DNA of 64,000 nt from Tsukamurella tyrosinosolvens (lineage in GTDB: Bacteria > Actinomycetota > Actinomycetes > Mycobacteriales > Mycobacteriaceae), in contig NZ_FNSA01000003.1 in NCBI RefSeq assembly GCF_900104775.1, forward strand, positions 744,001 through 808,000. The letters are read 5' to 3'. Under the pieces are notes generated by a model that saw only the letters and a list, made by a program, of their open reading frames with translations, was not told the origin of the DNA and searched no databases. How positions within the stretch are numbered: the stretch's first letter is position 1; each line of letters starts with the position of its first letter. Both the position numbers and the translations under genes were made by a program. Positions 41,581 to 49,851 of this stretch are shown here, one piece after another.

Positions 41581-41623
41581 TAACTAACTAGTTATTGACA
41601 AACGCGAGGCGCTGCTGCACTCT
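41581..41623 (+). promoter_or_regulatory. SDR promoter with TetR operator candidate
   Basis: TAACTA-AC-TAGTTA (41581-41594) is a perfect 6-2-6 inverted repeat, directly followed by a consensus -35 TTGACA (41595-41600). A CACTCT -10 element lies 17 bp further (41618-41623). Unlike many promoters here it drives a leadered mRNA with a GAAGGAGAG ribosome binding site. Confidence 0.6.
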
Positions 41624-41667
41624 CGGTGGTGGCGCCCGCGGCGTGCGGGCGGAACGAAGGAGAGACG

Positions 41668-42444
41668 ATGCCGAAGAAGATTCTGATCACCGGGGCCAGT
41701 TCGGGTTTCGGTGCCGGCGCAGCCCTCGAGCTGGCGCGGCAGGGGCACGAGGTGGTTGCCGCCGCGGAGACCTGGCCGCAGGTGCGCAGCCTCCGCGCCG
41801 CAGCGACCGAGGCGGGCGTGCGGCTGGAGGTGATCAAGCTGAACCTGACCGACGAGATCGACATCAAGCACGCCTCGTCGTTCGACCCCGACGTGCTGGT
41901 GCTCAACGCCGGTGTGATGGAGGGCGGCTCGATGGTCGACGTGCCGCTCGCGCGTGTGCGGGAGTCGTTCGAGATCAACGTCTTCGGTCACCTGGCCCTC
42001 GTGCAGGCGATCGTGCCGAAGATGGTTGCGCGGAAGTCGGGCAAGGTCGTGTGGACCTCCTCGATGGGCGGGATCCTGGTGGTGCCGTTCCTCGGTGCCT
42101 ACTGTGCGACGAAGCACGCCATCGAGGCGATCGCGGGTTCGATGAAGGCGGAGCTGGCGCCGCACGGCGTCCAGGTCGCAACGGTGAATCCCGGCGTCTT
42201 CGGGACCGGCTTCAACGACACCGGCGCGGAGAGCTACGTCCAGTGGTACGACGCCGATTCCGCGGTCGTGCCGATGCCCGATTTCGGTGACAGCCTCGCC
42301 GACCAGGCGGATCCGCAGGAGATGATCGACGCGATGGTCGAGATCATCCCCGCCGACGAGCACCTGTACCGCACCATGCGGCCGCTGGCGACCATCGATG
42401 CCGCGAAGCAGTGGCAGGAGACGGAGTGGACCCAGAATGCCTGA
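41668..42444 (+). CDS. Classical short-chain dehydrogenase
   Basis: The 258-residue SDR has TGASSGFGAGAALEL at residue 8, NAGVMEGG near 86 and the catalytic tyrosine/lysine in GAYCATKHAIE near 147. It probably uses NADP(H). It overlaps the HbpS-like gene by 8 bases and is expressed from the TetR-controlled promoter. The substrate is unknown; a xenobiotic or aldehyde is a reasonable guess for a TetR-regulated enzyme. Confidence 0.88.
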   Translation: MPKKILITGASSGFGAGAALELARQGHEVVAAAETWPQVRSLRAAATEAGVRLEVIKLNLTDEIDIKHASSFDPDVLVLNAGVMEGGSMVDVPLARVRESFEINVFGHLALVQAIVPKMVARKSGKVVWTSSMGGILVVPFLGAYCATKHAIEAIAGSMKAELAPHGVQVATVNPGVFGTGFNDTGAESYVQWYDADSAVVPMPDFGDSLADQADPQEMIDAMVEIIPADEHLYRTMRPLATIDAAKQWQETEWTQNA

Positions 42445-42835
42445 CATCACCCTCGCGCACGCCCAGGAACTGATCGCCGCAGCCGATCGTGCCGCCCGGG
42501 AGGCCGGCGTCAAGGCCGTCTTCGCGGTGCTCGACAAGGGCGCGAACCTGGTCGCCTTCGCCCGCACCGACGGGGCCTGGCTCGCGTCCAATGAACTCGC
42601 CGTCGCCAAGGCCAGGACCTCGGTGATGTTCGAGGCCCCGACGGCCGGGCTCGCCGCGCCGATCCAGATCGGGCAGCCCGCGCTGCACTTCGATCACATC
42701 CATGCCGGCGGCCTGCTCCTCGTGGGCGGTGGCGTGCCGGTATTCGATGCCGACGGAAAGCTGCTCGGCGGGCTGGGCGTCTCCGGCGGCGCACCCGAGC
42801 AGGACGCCGCGATCGCGGAGGTCGCGGTCGCCTGA
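42437..42835 (+). CDS. GlcG/HbpS-like heme-binding-family protein
   Basis: The 132-residue protein matches the GlcG/HbpS fold: ITLAHAQELIAAADRAAREA at the N-terminus, FARTDGAWLASNELAVAKA, and the glycine-rich end GKLLGGLGVSGGAPEQD. Secreted HbpS binds heme, but this copy has no signal peptide, so a cytosolic small-molecule role is more likely. It is translationally coupled to the SDR. Confidence 0.82.
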   Translation: MPDITLAHAQELIAAADRAAREAGVKAVFAVLDKGANLVAFARTDGAWLASNELAVAKARTSVMFEAPTAGLAAPIQIGQPALHFDHIHAGGLLLVGGGVPVFDADGKLLGGLGVSGGAPEQDAAIAEVAVA

Positions 42836-43094
42836 GGTGGAGGTGTCGGCTGGCTCGTTGCCGGCATCGCCATGTCGCCTGAGGTCGCGCGGAGCGTCAC
42901 TGCGGCCCGCCCATCGCTGAACACTGTTGCCTTCGACGAAGATTCGCCACTGCTTGGTGGGGGGACCCACTACCGTACCGGTTCTGTGGTGTTGGATTCT
43001 GACGATGCGTTGAAGTGAATCCTGGCAATAGGCTGCTCACGGCGGGATGGGGGGAGGACCCGACTCGCGGCTGTGGTTTCGGGATGGGGGTGCT

Positions 43095-44258
43095 GTGGAG
43101 CAGGCGCGCGCGGGTGCATGCGGGATTTTCGTCGGCGCGCTCCTCATCGCGATGGCGACTGCTGGGTGTGCCGTACCCGGTATCGCTTTCCCCGAGCCGT
43201 CGGCATCGATGGAAGCGGCGGCGCCGTCCGGTGCGGCACAGGCCAGGCCGCCGAGCAATCTCCCGATGCGGCGCCTCGCGCCGGGTGAGCGCCCGCCCCA
43301 ATTCGTCCTGTTCTCCTTCGACGGCGTTGGCGCCAGCCCCAACTGGGACCTCTTCCTCCGTACGGCGGCGCGGAGCAATGCGCGCTTCACCGCGTTGATG
43401 ACGGGCCTCTACTTCCTCACCGACGAGGCCCGGCGGCACTATCGGGGGCCAGGACATCGACCAGGAGAGGCGGCGATCGGCTTCGGTGGGAGCAAGGCCG
43501 AGGTGGTTCAGCAGGTCGACTATCTCAATCGGACGTGGTTCGGTGGACACGAGCTCGGCACGCATTACGTTGGGCACTTCTGCCGCGGTGATCGCTACCC
43601 AGGAGAACGGTGGTCCACCCGGGACTGGAATCACGAATTGGACCAATTCTTCGCATTGATGCAGAACTGGAGGCGTAACACCGGAATCTTCCACGGACCG
43701 GACCTCGCCTTTCCTCGTACGGTTGTGAAGGGCGGTCGGACACAGTGCCTCGAGGGGGCTCCCGATAAGCTGTTGCCGGCCATGGTCGAACACGGCATGA
43801 CCTGGGATTCCTCGCAGCCGGCAGCGGTCAGGGGTCTGGCTTGGCCGAAGAAGATCCGGGGGATCTGGGAATTCGCGATCCCCTACGTCTACTCGCCACC
43901 GTTGAAGCGCGCACAGACTGCTCTCGACTTCAATTTCTGGGTCTCGGTCAATGGGGCGAAGAATGTGCCGGGCGACTCGCCACGTCTGCGGCGTATCGTC
44001 AGGGAGACCTACCGCTACATGTACGATAGAGCCCATGCGGGCAACCGTGCTCCCCTCGTGATCGCGAACCATTTCAACGAATGGAACGGCAACGCTTTCA
44101 ATCCGGCGACGGCCGATTTCATGGCGGACGTCTGCGGTCGCACCGGCACCCTGTGCGTCACGCACACGGACCTCGTCGCGTGGCTCGAACTCCAGGACCC
44201 CGCGGTCCTCGCTGCGCTCGCGCGGGCGCCGTTGTCCGCTGTCGACGGGAGGAGATGA
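43095..44258 (+). CDS. Exported polysaccharide-deacetylase-like lipoprotein
   Basis: The 387-residue protein has a lipoprotein signal ending in MATAGC near residue 25. The mature part begins with a flexible A/P/S-rich region, then a deacetylase-like barrel with FVLFSFDGVG near 75 and a His-rich metal-type motif GGHELGTHYVGHF. WFWVSVNGAKN-like and VIANHFNEWNG segments follow. The start is uncertain: GTG at 43095 gives the best signal peptide, while an ATG at 43047 is 12 nt after a TAGGCT element. It opens the envelope island and lies directly before a CdaR regulator gene. The polysaccharide substrate is not known. Base composition is visibly less G+C-rich than upstream. Confidence 0.7.
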   Translation: MEQARAGACGIFVGALLIAMATAGCAVPGIAFPEPSASMEAAAPSGAAQARPPSNLPMRRLAPGERPPQFVLFSFDGVGASPNWDLFLRTAARSNARFTALMTGLYFLTDEARRHYRGPGHRPGEAAIGFGGSKAEVVQQVDYLNRTWFGGHELGTHYVGHFCRGDRYPGERWSTRDWNHELDQFFALMQNWRRNTGIFHGPDLAFPRTVVKGGRTQCLEGAPDKLLPAMVEHGMTWDSSQPAAVRGLAWPKKIRGIWEFAIPYVYSPPLKRAQTALDFNFWVSVNGAKNVPGDSPRLRRIVRETYRYMYDRAHAGNRAPLVIANHFNEWNGNAFNPATADFMADVCGRTGTLCVTHTDLVAWLELQDPAVLAALARAPLSAVDGRR

Positions 44259-46028
44259 GTGGTCGGACGGCAGGTGGACAGCGCCGCGCGGCGCATCGCG
44301 GAGCTCGGCGCCATCGTCGACGCCATCCGTGAGGTGAGCGCTGCGGACGGCGTTGAAGGAGCCTGCCGCGCCCTCGTCAAGGCGGCGTCCCGAGCGGTTC
44401 CGCGCGCCGAGATCGTCTTCGTGGCTCTGGCATCCGCCGAGACCGGCGATCTGGCCGTCGCCGCGTCGACGGGCCTGATCTCGCCGGAATTCCGGTTCGG
44501 GAGGGCGCCGCACGGCCACGGACTGTGGGGGAAGGCCGCTGAGCAGCTCCTTCCGGTTCGCACCGGCGACTACGCGGCCGACCTGTCGTTCGAGCACGAC
44601 GAACTGCTCGACGACGCATGCCGGGCGGATGGCATCGTCTCCGCGATGTGCGCACCACTCGTGGTGGGTGGAGCCGCGATCGGCGCGGTGTTCACGAACG
44701 GTCGCGCCCCCGACATGTTCGACGAGGGCGACACGACGCGGCTGGCGGAGATCGCGCACGCCGCAGCACCTGTCATTCAGAGTGCCGCGTCCCTGGCGCG
44801 ACTGGAGGCTGCGGTGTCCGGCATCGCTGCCACACGGAACCGGCTGACGCGCTCGATCGCCGCGCACGACGCCCTGCTTGCGCGAATCCTGCGCGGGGTG
44901 GGCCGGGCCGAGGTGGTGGACACGATCGTCGACACGTGCGAGGGGGTCGTGGCAGCGCTCGGCGTCGACGCCGCTGATCGCGCGGTCGCCACGGCCCCGG
45001 AGGAGTCGGAGTTGGATCCTCTGCGGGACAGGTGGATCCTGGATGGCATCGCAGATGTGCGGCGGACTCAGGGCAGCGCGCTCGTCGAGCACCGCGAGGG
45101 GATCGCGCTCTTCGTGCCGGCCCGGGCGGCCGATCAGTACGTCGGTGCCGTCGTTGCCGTCTTCGAACGCCCCGTCGACGACACCGACATCCGAGCAGTG
45201 CAGCGCTTGGTGACGCTGTTCGCGCTTGTGGCAGTGCGGCGGCTCGAGCCGCCCGACGCACCGAACGGGGACATCGACGAGGTCCAGTTGCGCGGACTGG
45301 TGACCGGACGTGGTCCGGTGAGTGATGCGGCGCGAGCGCGCCTCGCGCGCCGGGGTTTCGTTCTGGATGCCGATCGCGTCGTCGCGGTCGTCGCCGTGCC
45401 CCAGCGGATCGCCCCCGAACAGGTCGCCGGTGCGCTCCGCGCGGGCGGCCAAGCGCACGACGCCGTCTTCGTGCTCGATCACAAGGTGGTGATCCTCACG
45501 GAGTGTGTCGGCGTGAAGTGGGTCGCGAACGAGGTCGCGGCGACGGTGCGGAGCCGGACGGGTGTCGCGCCACTCGTCTGTGCCGCCGCCGTGAGCGACC
45601 CAGTGGGCGGCGGACTCGCCGACGCGCACCGGGCGGCCGGGGCCGCGCTGGAGTTGCTGCAGTCGCTGGGCCGTTCCAGTGGCGCGTTCGACGTCGACGA
45701 GTTCCCGGCGCACTTGCCGCTCCTACGATCGGTGACGGTCGACACGGTCGTGCGCTTTCTCGACGACATCATCGGTCCGGTCGTCGAGTTCGACCGCCAC
45801 AGCTCGTCGGAGCTGGTGCGGACGATGCAGGTCTTCTTCGAAGAGAACATGAATACCGCCGCCACCGCGCGGGCGCTGGACCTGCACCCCAACACGATCA
45901 TCAAACGGCTCCGCCGCGTGACTGAGTTCCTCGGGCCGCGGTGGCAGGGCGACCCGGAATCACTCGCGATCCGGATCGCCCTGAACCTCCACTCCCTCGC
46001 AGTCGGCACCGATGACGACCGTGCCTGA
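44259..46028 (+). CDS. GAF-CdaR/PucR regulator (paralogue of the gene at 54653)
   Basis: The 589-residue protein has an N-terminal GAF-like domain (about residues 15-185), a second sensor region (195-335), a CdaR middle domain, and a C-terminal PucR HTH with VFFEENMNTAATARALDLHP and NTIIKRLRRV. The GTG at 44259 directly follows the deacetylase stop. From about residue 195 onward it is collinear with the regulator at 54653. Together they bracket most of the envelope genes. The ligand is unknown. Confidence 0.84.
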   Translation: MVGRQVDSAARRIAELGAIVDAIREVSAADGVEGACRALVKAASRAVPRAEIVFVALASAETGDLAVAASTGLISPEFRFGRAPHGHGLWGKAAEQLLPVRTGDYAADLSFEHDELLDDACRADGIVSAMCAPLVVGGAAIGAVFTNGRAPDMFDEGDTTRLAEIAHAAAPVIQSAASLARLEAAVSGIAATRNRLTRSIAAHDALLARILRGVGRAEVVDTIVDTCEGVVAALGVDAADRAVATAPEESELDPLRDRWILDGIADVRRTQGSALVEHREGIALFVPARAADQYVGAVVAVFERPVDDTDIRAVQRLVTLFALVAVRRLEPPDAPNGDIDEVQLRGLVTGRGPVSDAARARLARRGFVLDADRVVAVVAVPQRIAPEQVAGALRAGGQAHDAVFVLDHKVVILTECVGVKWVANEVAATVRSRTGVAPLVCAAAVSDPVGGGLADAHRAAGAALELLQSLGRSSGAFDVDEFPAHLPLLRSVTVDTVVRFLDDIIGPVVEFDRHSSSELVRTMQVFFEENMNTAATARALDLHPNTIIKRLRRVTEFLGPRWQGDPESLAIRIALNLHSLAVGTDDDRA

Positions 46029-46040
46029 TGCCGCGGCGGA

Positions 46041-46544
46041 TCAGCTGATCTGGCAGACCCACCCGCCGCTGTCGTCGGCGACGTAGACGCCGGAGACGCC
46101 CATGCCGGTGGTGCAGGGCTTCCCGCCCGGGTCGTCGTCGCGGACCTGCGGCGCGGTCGTCGTCGGAGCTGTGCCGTTCTCTTCCGGGTTGTCACCTGCA
46201 CCGTGGTTCGGGTTGCAGATGCTGCCTCGGTCGGGCCCGTTGCAGTCCGGTTCCTGCTGGCCGCCGTTGTCGGGGGCCTGCGGCTTGGTCGTGCCGGGCT
46301 TCGCAGTCACAGTGCGAGTCGGCCCCGGCTTCTGCGTGACGGTCTTCGTGGGGCCGCTGTTCCCGGCCGCCGGTTTGCCCGGTTGCTCGGCCGCCGGCGT
46401 CTGGTGGTGGGCCGTAGCTGTGGAACTGGACGAGGTCGCCGAGGACGTCGTCGAAGCGGGCTTCGAGTCGTTCGTGCAACCTGCACCGAACAGAGCGAGC
46501 GCGGCGATGCTCGCGAACATCGCGGTCTTGTGCTTACGCACCAT
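46041..46544 (-). CDS. Lipoprotein with NPNHGAGD motif, copy 1
   Basis: The 167-residue protein has a lipobox FGAGC at about residue 23. A long low-complexity S/T/P-rich stalk follows, with repeated KTVTQKPGPTRTV-type units. The C-terminal motif has DCNGPDRGSIC then NPNHGAGDNPEENG, and four cysteines that could form two disulfides. It matches no family I know but is clearly paralogous to the lipoprotein at 56740. It ends an operon with the DUF4436, hydrolase, DUF4189 and LppX-like genes. Confidence 0.75.
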   Translation of the reverse strand: MVRKHKTAMFASIAALALFGAGCTNDSKPASTTSSATSSSSTATAHHQTPAAEQPGKPAAGNSGPTKTVTQKPGPTRTVTAKPGTTKPQAPDNGGQQEPDCNGPDRGSICNPNHGAGDNPEENGTAPTTTAPQVRDDDPGGKPCTTGMGVSGVYVADDSGGWVCQIS

Positions 46545-46598
46545 TGTTCTCCTTCTCGAGGTGGTGATCTCGTGGTCGGTCAGTGTGTCTCCCGGCTA

Positions 46599-47465
46599 TC
46601 ACCCGCTCTCAGCCGTACGGCCCCGCCGCTCGAGGACGAACCCTCCGAGGACCGCCGAGATGAGGGACGTGGCTACCACTGCCTCCGCGGGGAAGAAGGA
46701 GATGAAGTCGATGAACGAGCCCATCGGGGGCGGGGGGTCGCCGGGGACCTGATGTCGCAGGGGAGGCAGGGCGAAGAGCATCGCGGCGAGCATCGAGCAC
46801 GCCGGGAACAGGAGACCGCGGTGCAGTTGAAGGACGTAGTACGCAGCCGCGGCGGCGGCGGCCGCGACGCCGTACATCAACAACATCACGAACCCGGCGA
46901 AGACGATGGCCGGAACAGTGCGCTTCGCGATCAGGTCGATCTCGAGCACGCCCCCGTCGGAATTCTGAGCTTCCGGCGTGATCGAGAACGAGTCGGCGGA
47001 ATCTCCTACGACAAGTGCGACGGGGATCGTTCGGCCGTCATCGGTCGAGGTGGCGGTCGCGGTCACCGCGATCCGGTACCGGTCGAAGGGGTAGTCGATG
47101 GCGGTTCCCGTGACCGCGATGCGGCGTTCCTCGACCGACGGGATCCCGCCGACGGGCGCGGTGATCGGGTCAGTGCGGTAGGTGGACAGTTCGATCGAGG
47201 TGGCGCGGGCGAATCTCCCTCGCTGATCGGCGAGAGTGCCGACCGGCTCGATAAGGATGTCGGCGACGGCGGTACTCGACGTGGTGTCCACCCGTTTGAG
47301 GAGGACCGTGACCCGCGCTGCATCGATCCGTTCGAGTTCCTCGTCGGTGGGGCCGGCGGCTGCGCCCGTATCGCTGTGCGCGCGGTCGATGAGGAAGAGG
47401 ACCGTGGTGGTGGTCAGGACGACGAGCAGGGCGCCGGCGACGAGTGCGAGCCGCCGCGCTATCAC
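46599..47465 (-). CDS. DUF4436-family membrane protein
   Basis: The 288-residue protein has an N-terminal membrane segment (about 5-27), an extracytoplasmic domain (28-175) with YPFDRYRIAVTATAT, then three C-terminal membrane segments, the last ending in VLGGFVLERRG. This is the DUF4436 layout, of unknown function. GTG at 47465, 4 nt after the previous stop, is preferred over GTG at 47498, which would overlap the hydrolase by 29 bases. Confidence 0.75.
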   Translation of the reverse strand: MIARRLALVAGALLVVLTTTTVLFLIDRAHSDTGAAAGPTDEELERIDAARVTVLLKRVDTTSSTAVADILIEPVGTLADQRGRFARATSIELSTYRTDPITAPVGGIPSVEERRIAVTGTAIDYPFDRYRIAVTATATSTDDGRTIPVALVVGDSADSFSITPEAQNSDGGVLEIDLIAKRTVPAIVFAGFVMLLMYGVAAAAAAAAYYVLQLHRGLLFPACSMLAAMLFALPPLRHQVPGDPPPPMGSFIDFISFFPAEAVVATSLISAVLGGFVLERRGRTAESG

Positions 47466-47469
47466 GATG

Positions 47470-48450
47470 TCACGCCCCCGACCCGATCGGAACCGCACGT
47501 GGCCCGTGCTCGGCCACCGTCGAAATCGCGCTGACGATCATCGGCCACCATGCGTTACGGACGTCGATGACGTCGCCGTGACCGGTCTGGGGGATCTCGA
47601 TCAGAGCAGTGCTGCCGCCCTTGCGGCGGAGCGCCTCGACGTACTCCGCCGCCTCGCGGGGCGGTACTACGGTGTCGTCCGTCCCCGTGATTGCCACCAC
47701 CGGCACACGTGGGTCCATCCGCTCGAGCGGATCCACCAGCAGATAGCGGTCCGGGTACTGCTCGGGCGTGCCACCCATGACCCGCAGGACGTGGTCGTTC
47801 TTGGTCAACGACAGTCGCATGTCGAGGACGCCCGCCAGCGAGACGGCGGCGTGCGGTCGAACCGCCGGGTTCGCACCCGGGGCTCCATCGGGAAGGGTGC
47901 CGCGGCCGGCCGTCCATGCTGCGAGTTGCCCACCGGCGGAATGCCCGACGACCGTGACGCGCGTCAGATCGATCTCGGGCGCATCCGACTGCAGCCGGGT
48001 GAGGTGATCGACGCCGGCGGCGAGGTCGGTGAAGGTCGTCGGCCACCCGCCACCGTCGCCGACACGGCGGTAGTTCAGGCTCCACACCACGAATCCACGC
48101 GCCGCAAGCGCTTCCGCCGCGGGGCGGACGTACTCGGCGGTCGCGCCCTTCAGCCAGCCCCCGCCGTGAATGAGCACGATCGTCGGCATCGTACCGGTCC
48201 CGCCTCGCGCCGACGGTCGGAAAAGGAAGCCGCTCAACGTGTCCGGCTCGACGCCGGGGATGGTGAGGTACCGGTGTTTCGTCTCCTCGACCGAGCTCGA
48301 GGGGGCGGGCGGATCGTCCGACGACGTGCGACCGAACGCGGCAACGATGGCTGCGGCGAGCAATAGGGAAGCGACGACCGCGATCGTGGCCCATCGTTGC
48401 GGGCTGATCATGCGTCGCTCTTCGCGGGGGCCCTTCTGCGGGAGTGTCAT
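47470..48450 (-). CDS. Membrane-anchored alpha/beta hydrolase (esterase type)
   Basis: The 326-residue protein has an N-terminal anchor (about residues 20-40) and an exported hydrolase domain. It shows the oxyanion motif HGGGWLKG, the nucleophile elbow VVGHSAGGQLA, an aspartate in ITGTDDTVVP and the histidine in QTGHGDVID, as in BD-FAE/carboxylesterase proteins. Its ATG overlaps the DUF4189 stop (ATGA). The location suggests a cell-wall lipid or ester substrate. Confidence 0.86.
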   Translation of the reverse strand: MTLPQKGPREERRMISPQRWATIAVVASLLLAAAIVAAFGRTSSDDPPAPSSSVEETKHRYLTIPGVEPDTLSGFLFRPSARGGTGTMPTIVLIHGGGWLKGATAEYVRPAAEALAARGFVVWSLNYRRVGDGGGWPTTFTDLAAGVDHLTRLQSDAPEIDLTRVTVVGHSAGGQLAAWTAGRGTLPDGAPGANPAVRPHAAVSLAGVLDMRLSLTKNDHVLRVMGGTPEQYPDRYLLVDPLERMDPRVPVVAITGTDDTVVPPREAAEYVEALRRKGGSTALIEIPQTGHGDVIDVRNAWWPMIVSAISTVAEHGPRAVPIGSGA

Positions 48451-48812
48451 CCGTGGCCGTCCGTGCAGACCCACGCCTGGATGGCTCCGCCTCCGTTGAG
48501 CCGGAGCGCCGACTCCTGCGCCGCGGAGAGTGTCGCGCCGTGCCCGCCGTGCCACTGCTGGTCGTTCCAGGCGACCGCGCCGCACCCGTCGTAGAAGGTC
48601 ACGAGCACGTCGCAACCTTTGCGGCCGCCGCAGTACGCCTTCGCGTCCGCTTCTGCGGCCTCTGCGCTCGGATGGTTCGTCGTGGGCCAGGCGGTGCCGT
48701 CGTCATCGACCGCGATCGCGCCCCAGAGGGTCGCCGCCTGAGCCGGCGCCGGTGCCGCGAAGGTGATCGTGGCGGCCGCTGCGACGACGAGAGTGATGAT
48801 GCGTTGCTTCAT
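48447..48812 (-). CDS. Secreted DUF4189 protein
   Basis: The 121-residue protein has a cleavable signal peptide (residues 1-27, ending AQAAT). Its DUF4189 domain has WGAIAVDDDGTAWPTTNHPS, an even number of cysteines (CGGRKGCDV, DGCGAVAW, VCTD) and WNDQQWHGG. The family is common in mycobacteria and has no established function. It is coupled to the hydrolase gene. Confidence 0.85.
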   Translation of the reverse strand: MKQRIITLVVAAAATITFAAPAPAQAATLWGAIAVDDDGTAWPTTNHPSAEAAEADAKAYCGGRKGCDVLVTFYDGCGAVAWNDQQWHGGHGATLSAAQESALRLNGGGAIQAWVCTDGHG

Positions 48813-48834
48813 GGAGTGTCCTCGTCTTGAGCGG

Positions 48835-49617
48835 TCACTTCGCCGGCTTGGCGCGGGCGCCGGACGGAGTGGAAGTCGGTTCCGATGGGACCGCACGGGT
48901 CGTGGGAGCAGCGATCGAGGGGCGGTTGCCCCAGTTCGACAGCGCGATTCTCACTTCGGAATTCGGTTGTGGAGTCCCGGAGATCCGGACGACGTTGTGC
49001 GGAGCCGACGTCTGGATCCAGACGGTCACCGGCGCCGGACCGGAGGCGGCACCGTGTGTTGCTCGTATGCCTGCCAATTCCGCGACGTCGGAGGACGTCG
49101 CAGTGCCAGTGACCCTGGTGGTCGCCACTCCGTCGACCTGCTCCTCGCCGGCGATCGTGGCGTCCCTGAGGGTTCGGAGGATGTCGGGGATGCCGTCCTT
49201 CGCGTCGAACAGGGCGCCCACGTCGTAGAACGATGTTCCGGCCCGGTGTGCGATGAAGCCGGCGCCGGCAATGTCGGCGTACATGGTGCCGTCGACGAGG
49301 ACGAAAGCGGCGGGCTTGTCCCCGCTCGCGCGCACGATGGCCGTTCCCTGCGCGGTCGGCCTCGGCCGGACGATCAGTTCGCCCTGCGCGGAGACCACCT
49401 GCTGACGATCGAGCCGTCCGGACGTACTCAGGACGAAGCGCACCGAATCGACTGCGCTCGCCGTGTGGAGGGCGGAGGCGACGAGTGCGGTGGCGGCATC
49501 CGAGCCGGCTGCGGAACTGCGCGCTGCCGCACCGTCGCCACCGCCGCCGCAGGCGGTCACGCCGACCGCCGATACGGCGGTGAGCGTGAGGATGGCCGTT
49601 CGGGAAAAGGACCTCAT
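48835..49617 (-). CDS. LppX/LprG-like lipoprotein
   Basis: The 260-residue protein has a lipobox VGVTACGG near residue 22. The mature domain follows the LppX_LprAFG pattern: SVRFVLSTSGRLD, GTAIVRASGDKPAAFVLVDG, MYADIAGAGFI and VWIQTSAPHNVVRI. Family members bind acylated lipids in a hydrophobic pocket and move glycolipids or triacylglycerol across the envelope. It is the first gene of the five-gene minus-strand operon and is divergent from the 1054-residue fusion gene. Confidence 0.86.
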   Translation of the reverse strand: MRSFSRTAILTLTAVSAVGVTACGGGGDGAAARSSAAGSDAATALVASALHTASAVDSVRFVLSTSGRLDRQQVVSAQGELIVRPRPTAQGTAIVRASGDKPAAFVLVDGTMYADIAGAGFIAHRAGTSFYDVGALFDAKDGIPDILRTLRDATIAGEEQVDGVATTRVTGTATSSDVAELAGIRATHGAASGPAPVTVWIQTSAPHNVVRISGTPQPNSEVRIALSNWGNRPSIAAPTTRAVPSEPTSTPSGARAKPAK

Positions 49618-49678
49618 GTCGCTCCGTTCCATTGGTGGGTCCGTCCGGATCCGCCTCATGCTAACCACATTCTGAAGC

Positions 49679-49725
49679 ACTCTCGGAATCTGCAGATCTA
49701 TTGTGCGGCTGCAAATTTCGAGAGT
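49679..49725. promoter_or_regulatory. 47-bp interrupted palindrome between divergent envelope operons
   Basis: ACTCTCGGAATCTGCA (49679-49694) and TGCAAATTTCGAGAGT (49710-49725) are inverted 16-bp arms matching at 14 positions, with a 15-bp spacer. The stretch is A+T-rich compared with its surroundings. It lies between the LppX-like and the 1054-residue fusion genes and may be a shared operator. Confidence 0.6.
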
Positions 49726-49851
49726 ATTGGAGGCCTACACCGCACCTGCTCGATGGTGGTGGAACGGGACACTCCCCGGTGACTTGCGGCCGCGTTAGGG
49801 TGCAGATCCGGTGGTCCGACGGAGTGGTCGCCGGGGGGAAAGGAGCGAGCG

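Noticed and set aside
42828-42886. GTCGCCTGAGGT direct repeat in the gap after the HbpS-like gene
   Set aside because: The 12-bp repeat occurs only twice, partly inside coding sequence, and has no target-site or operator features.
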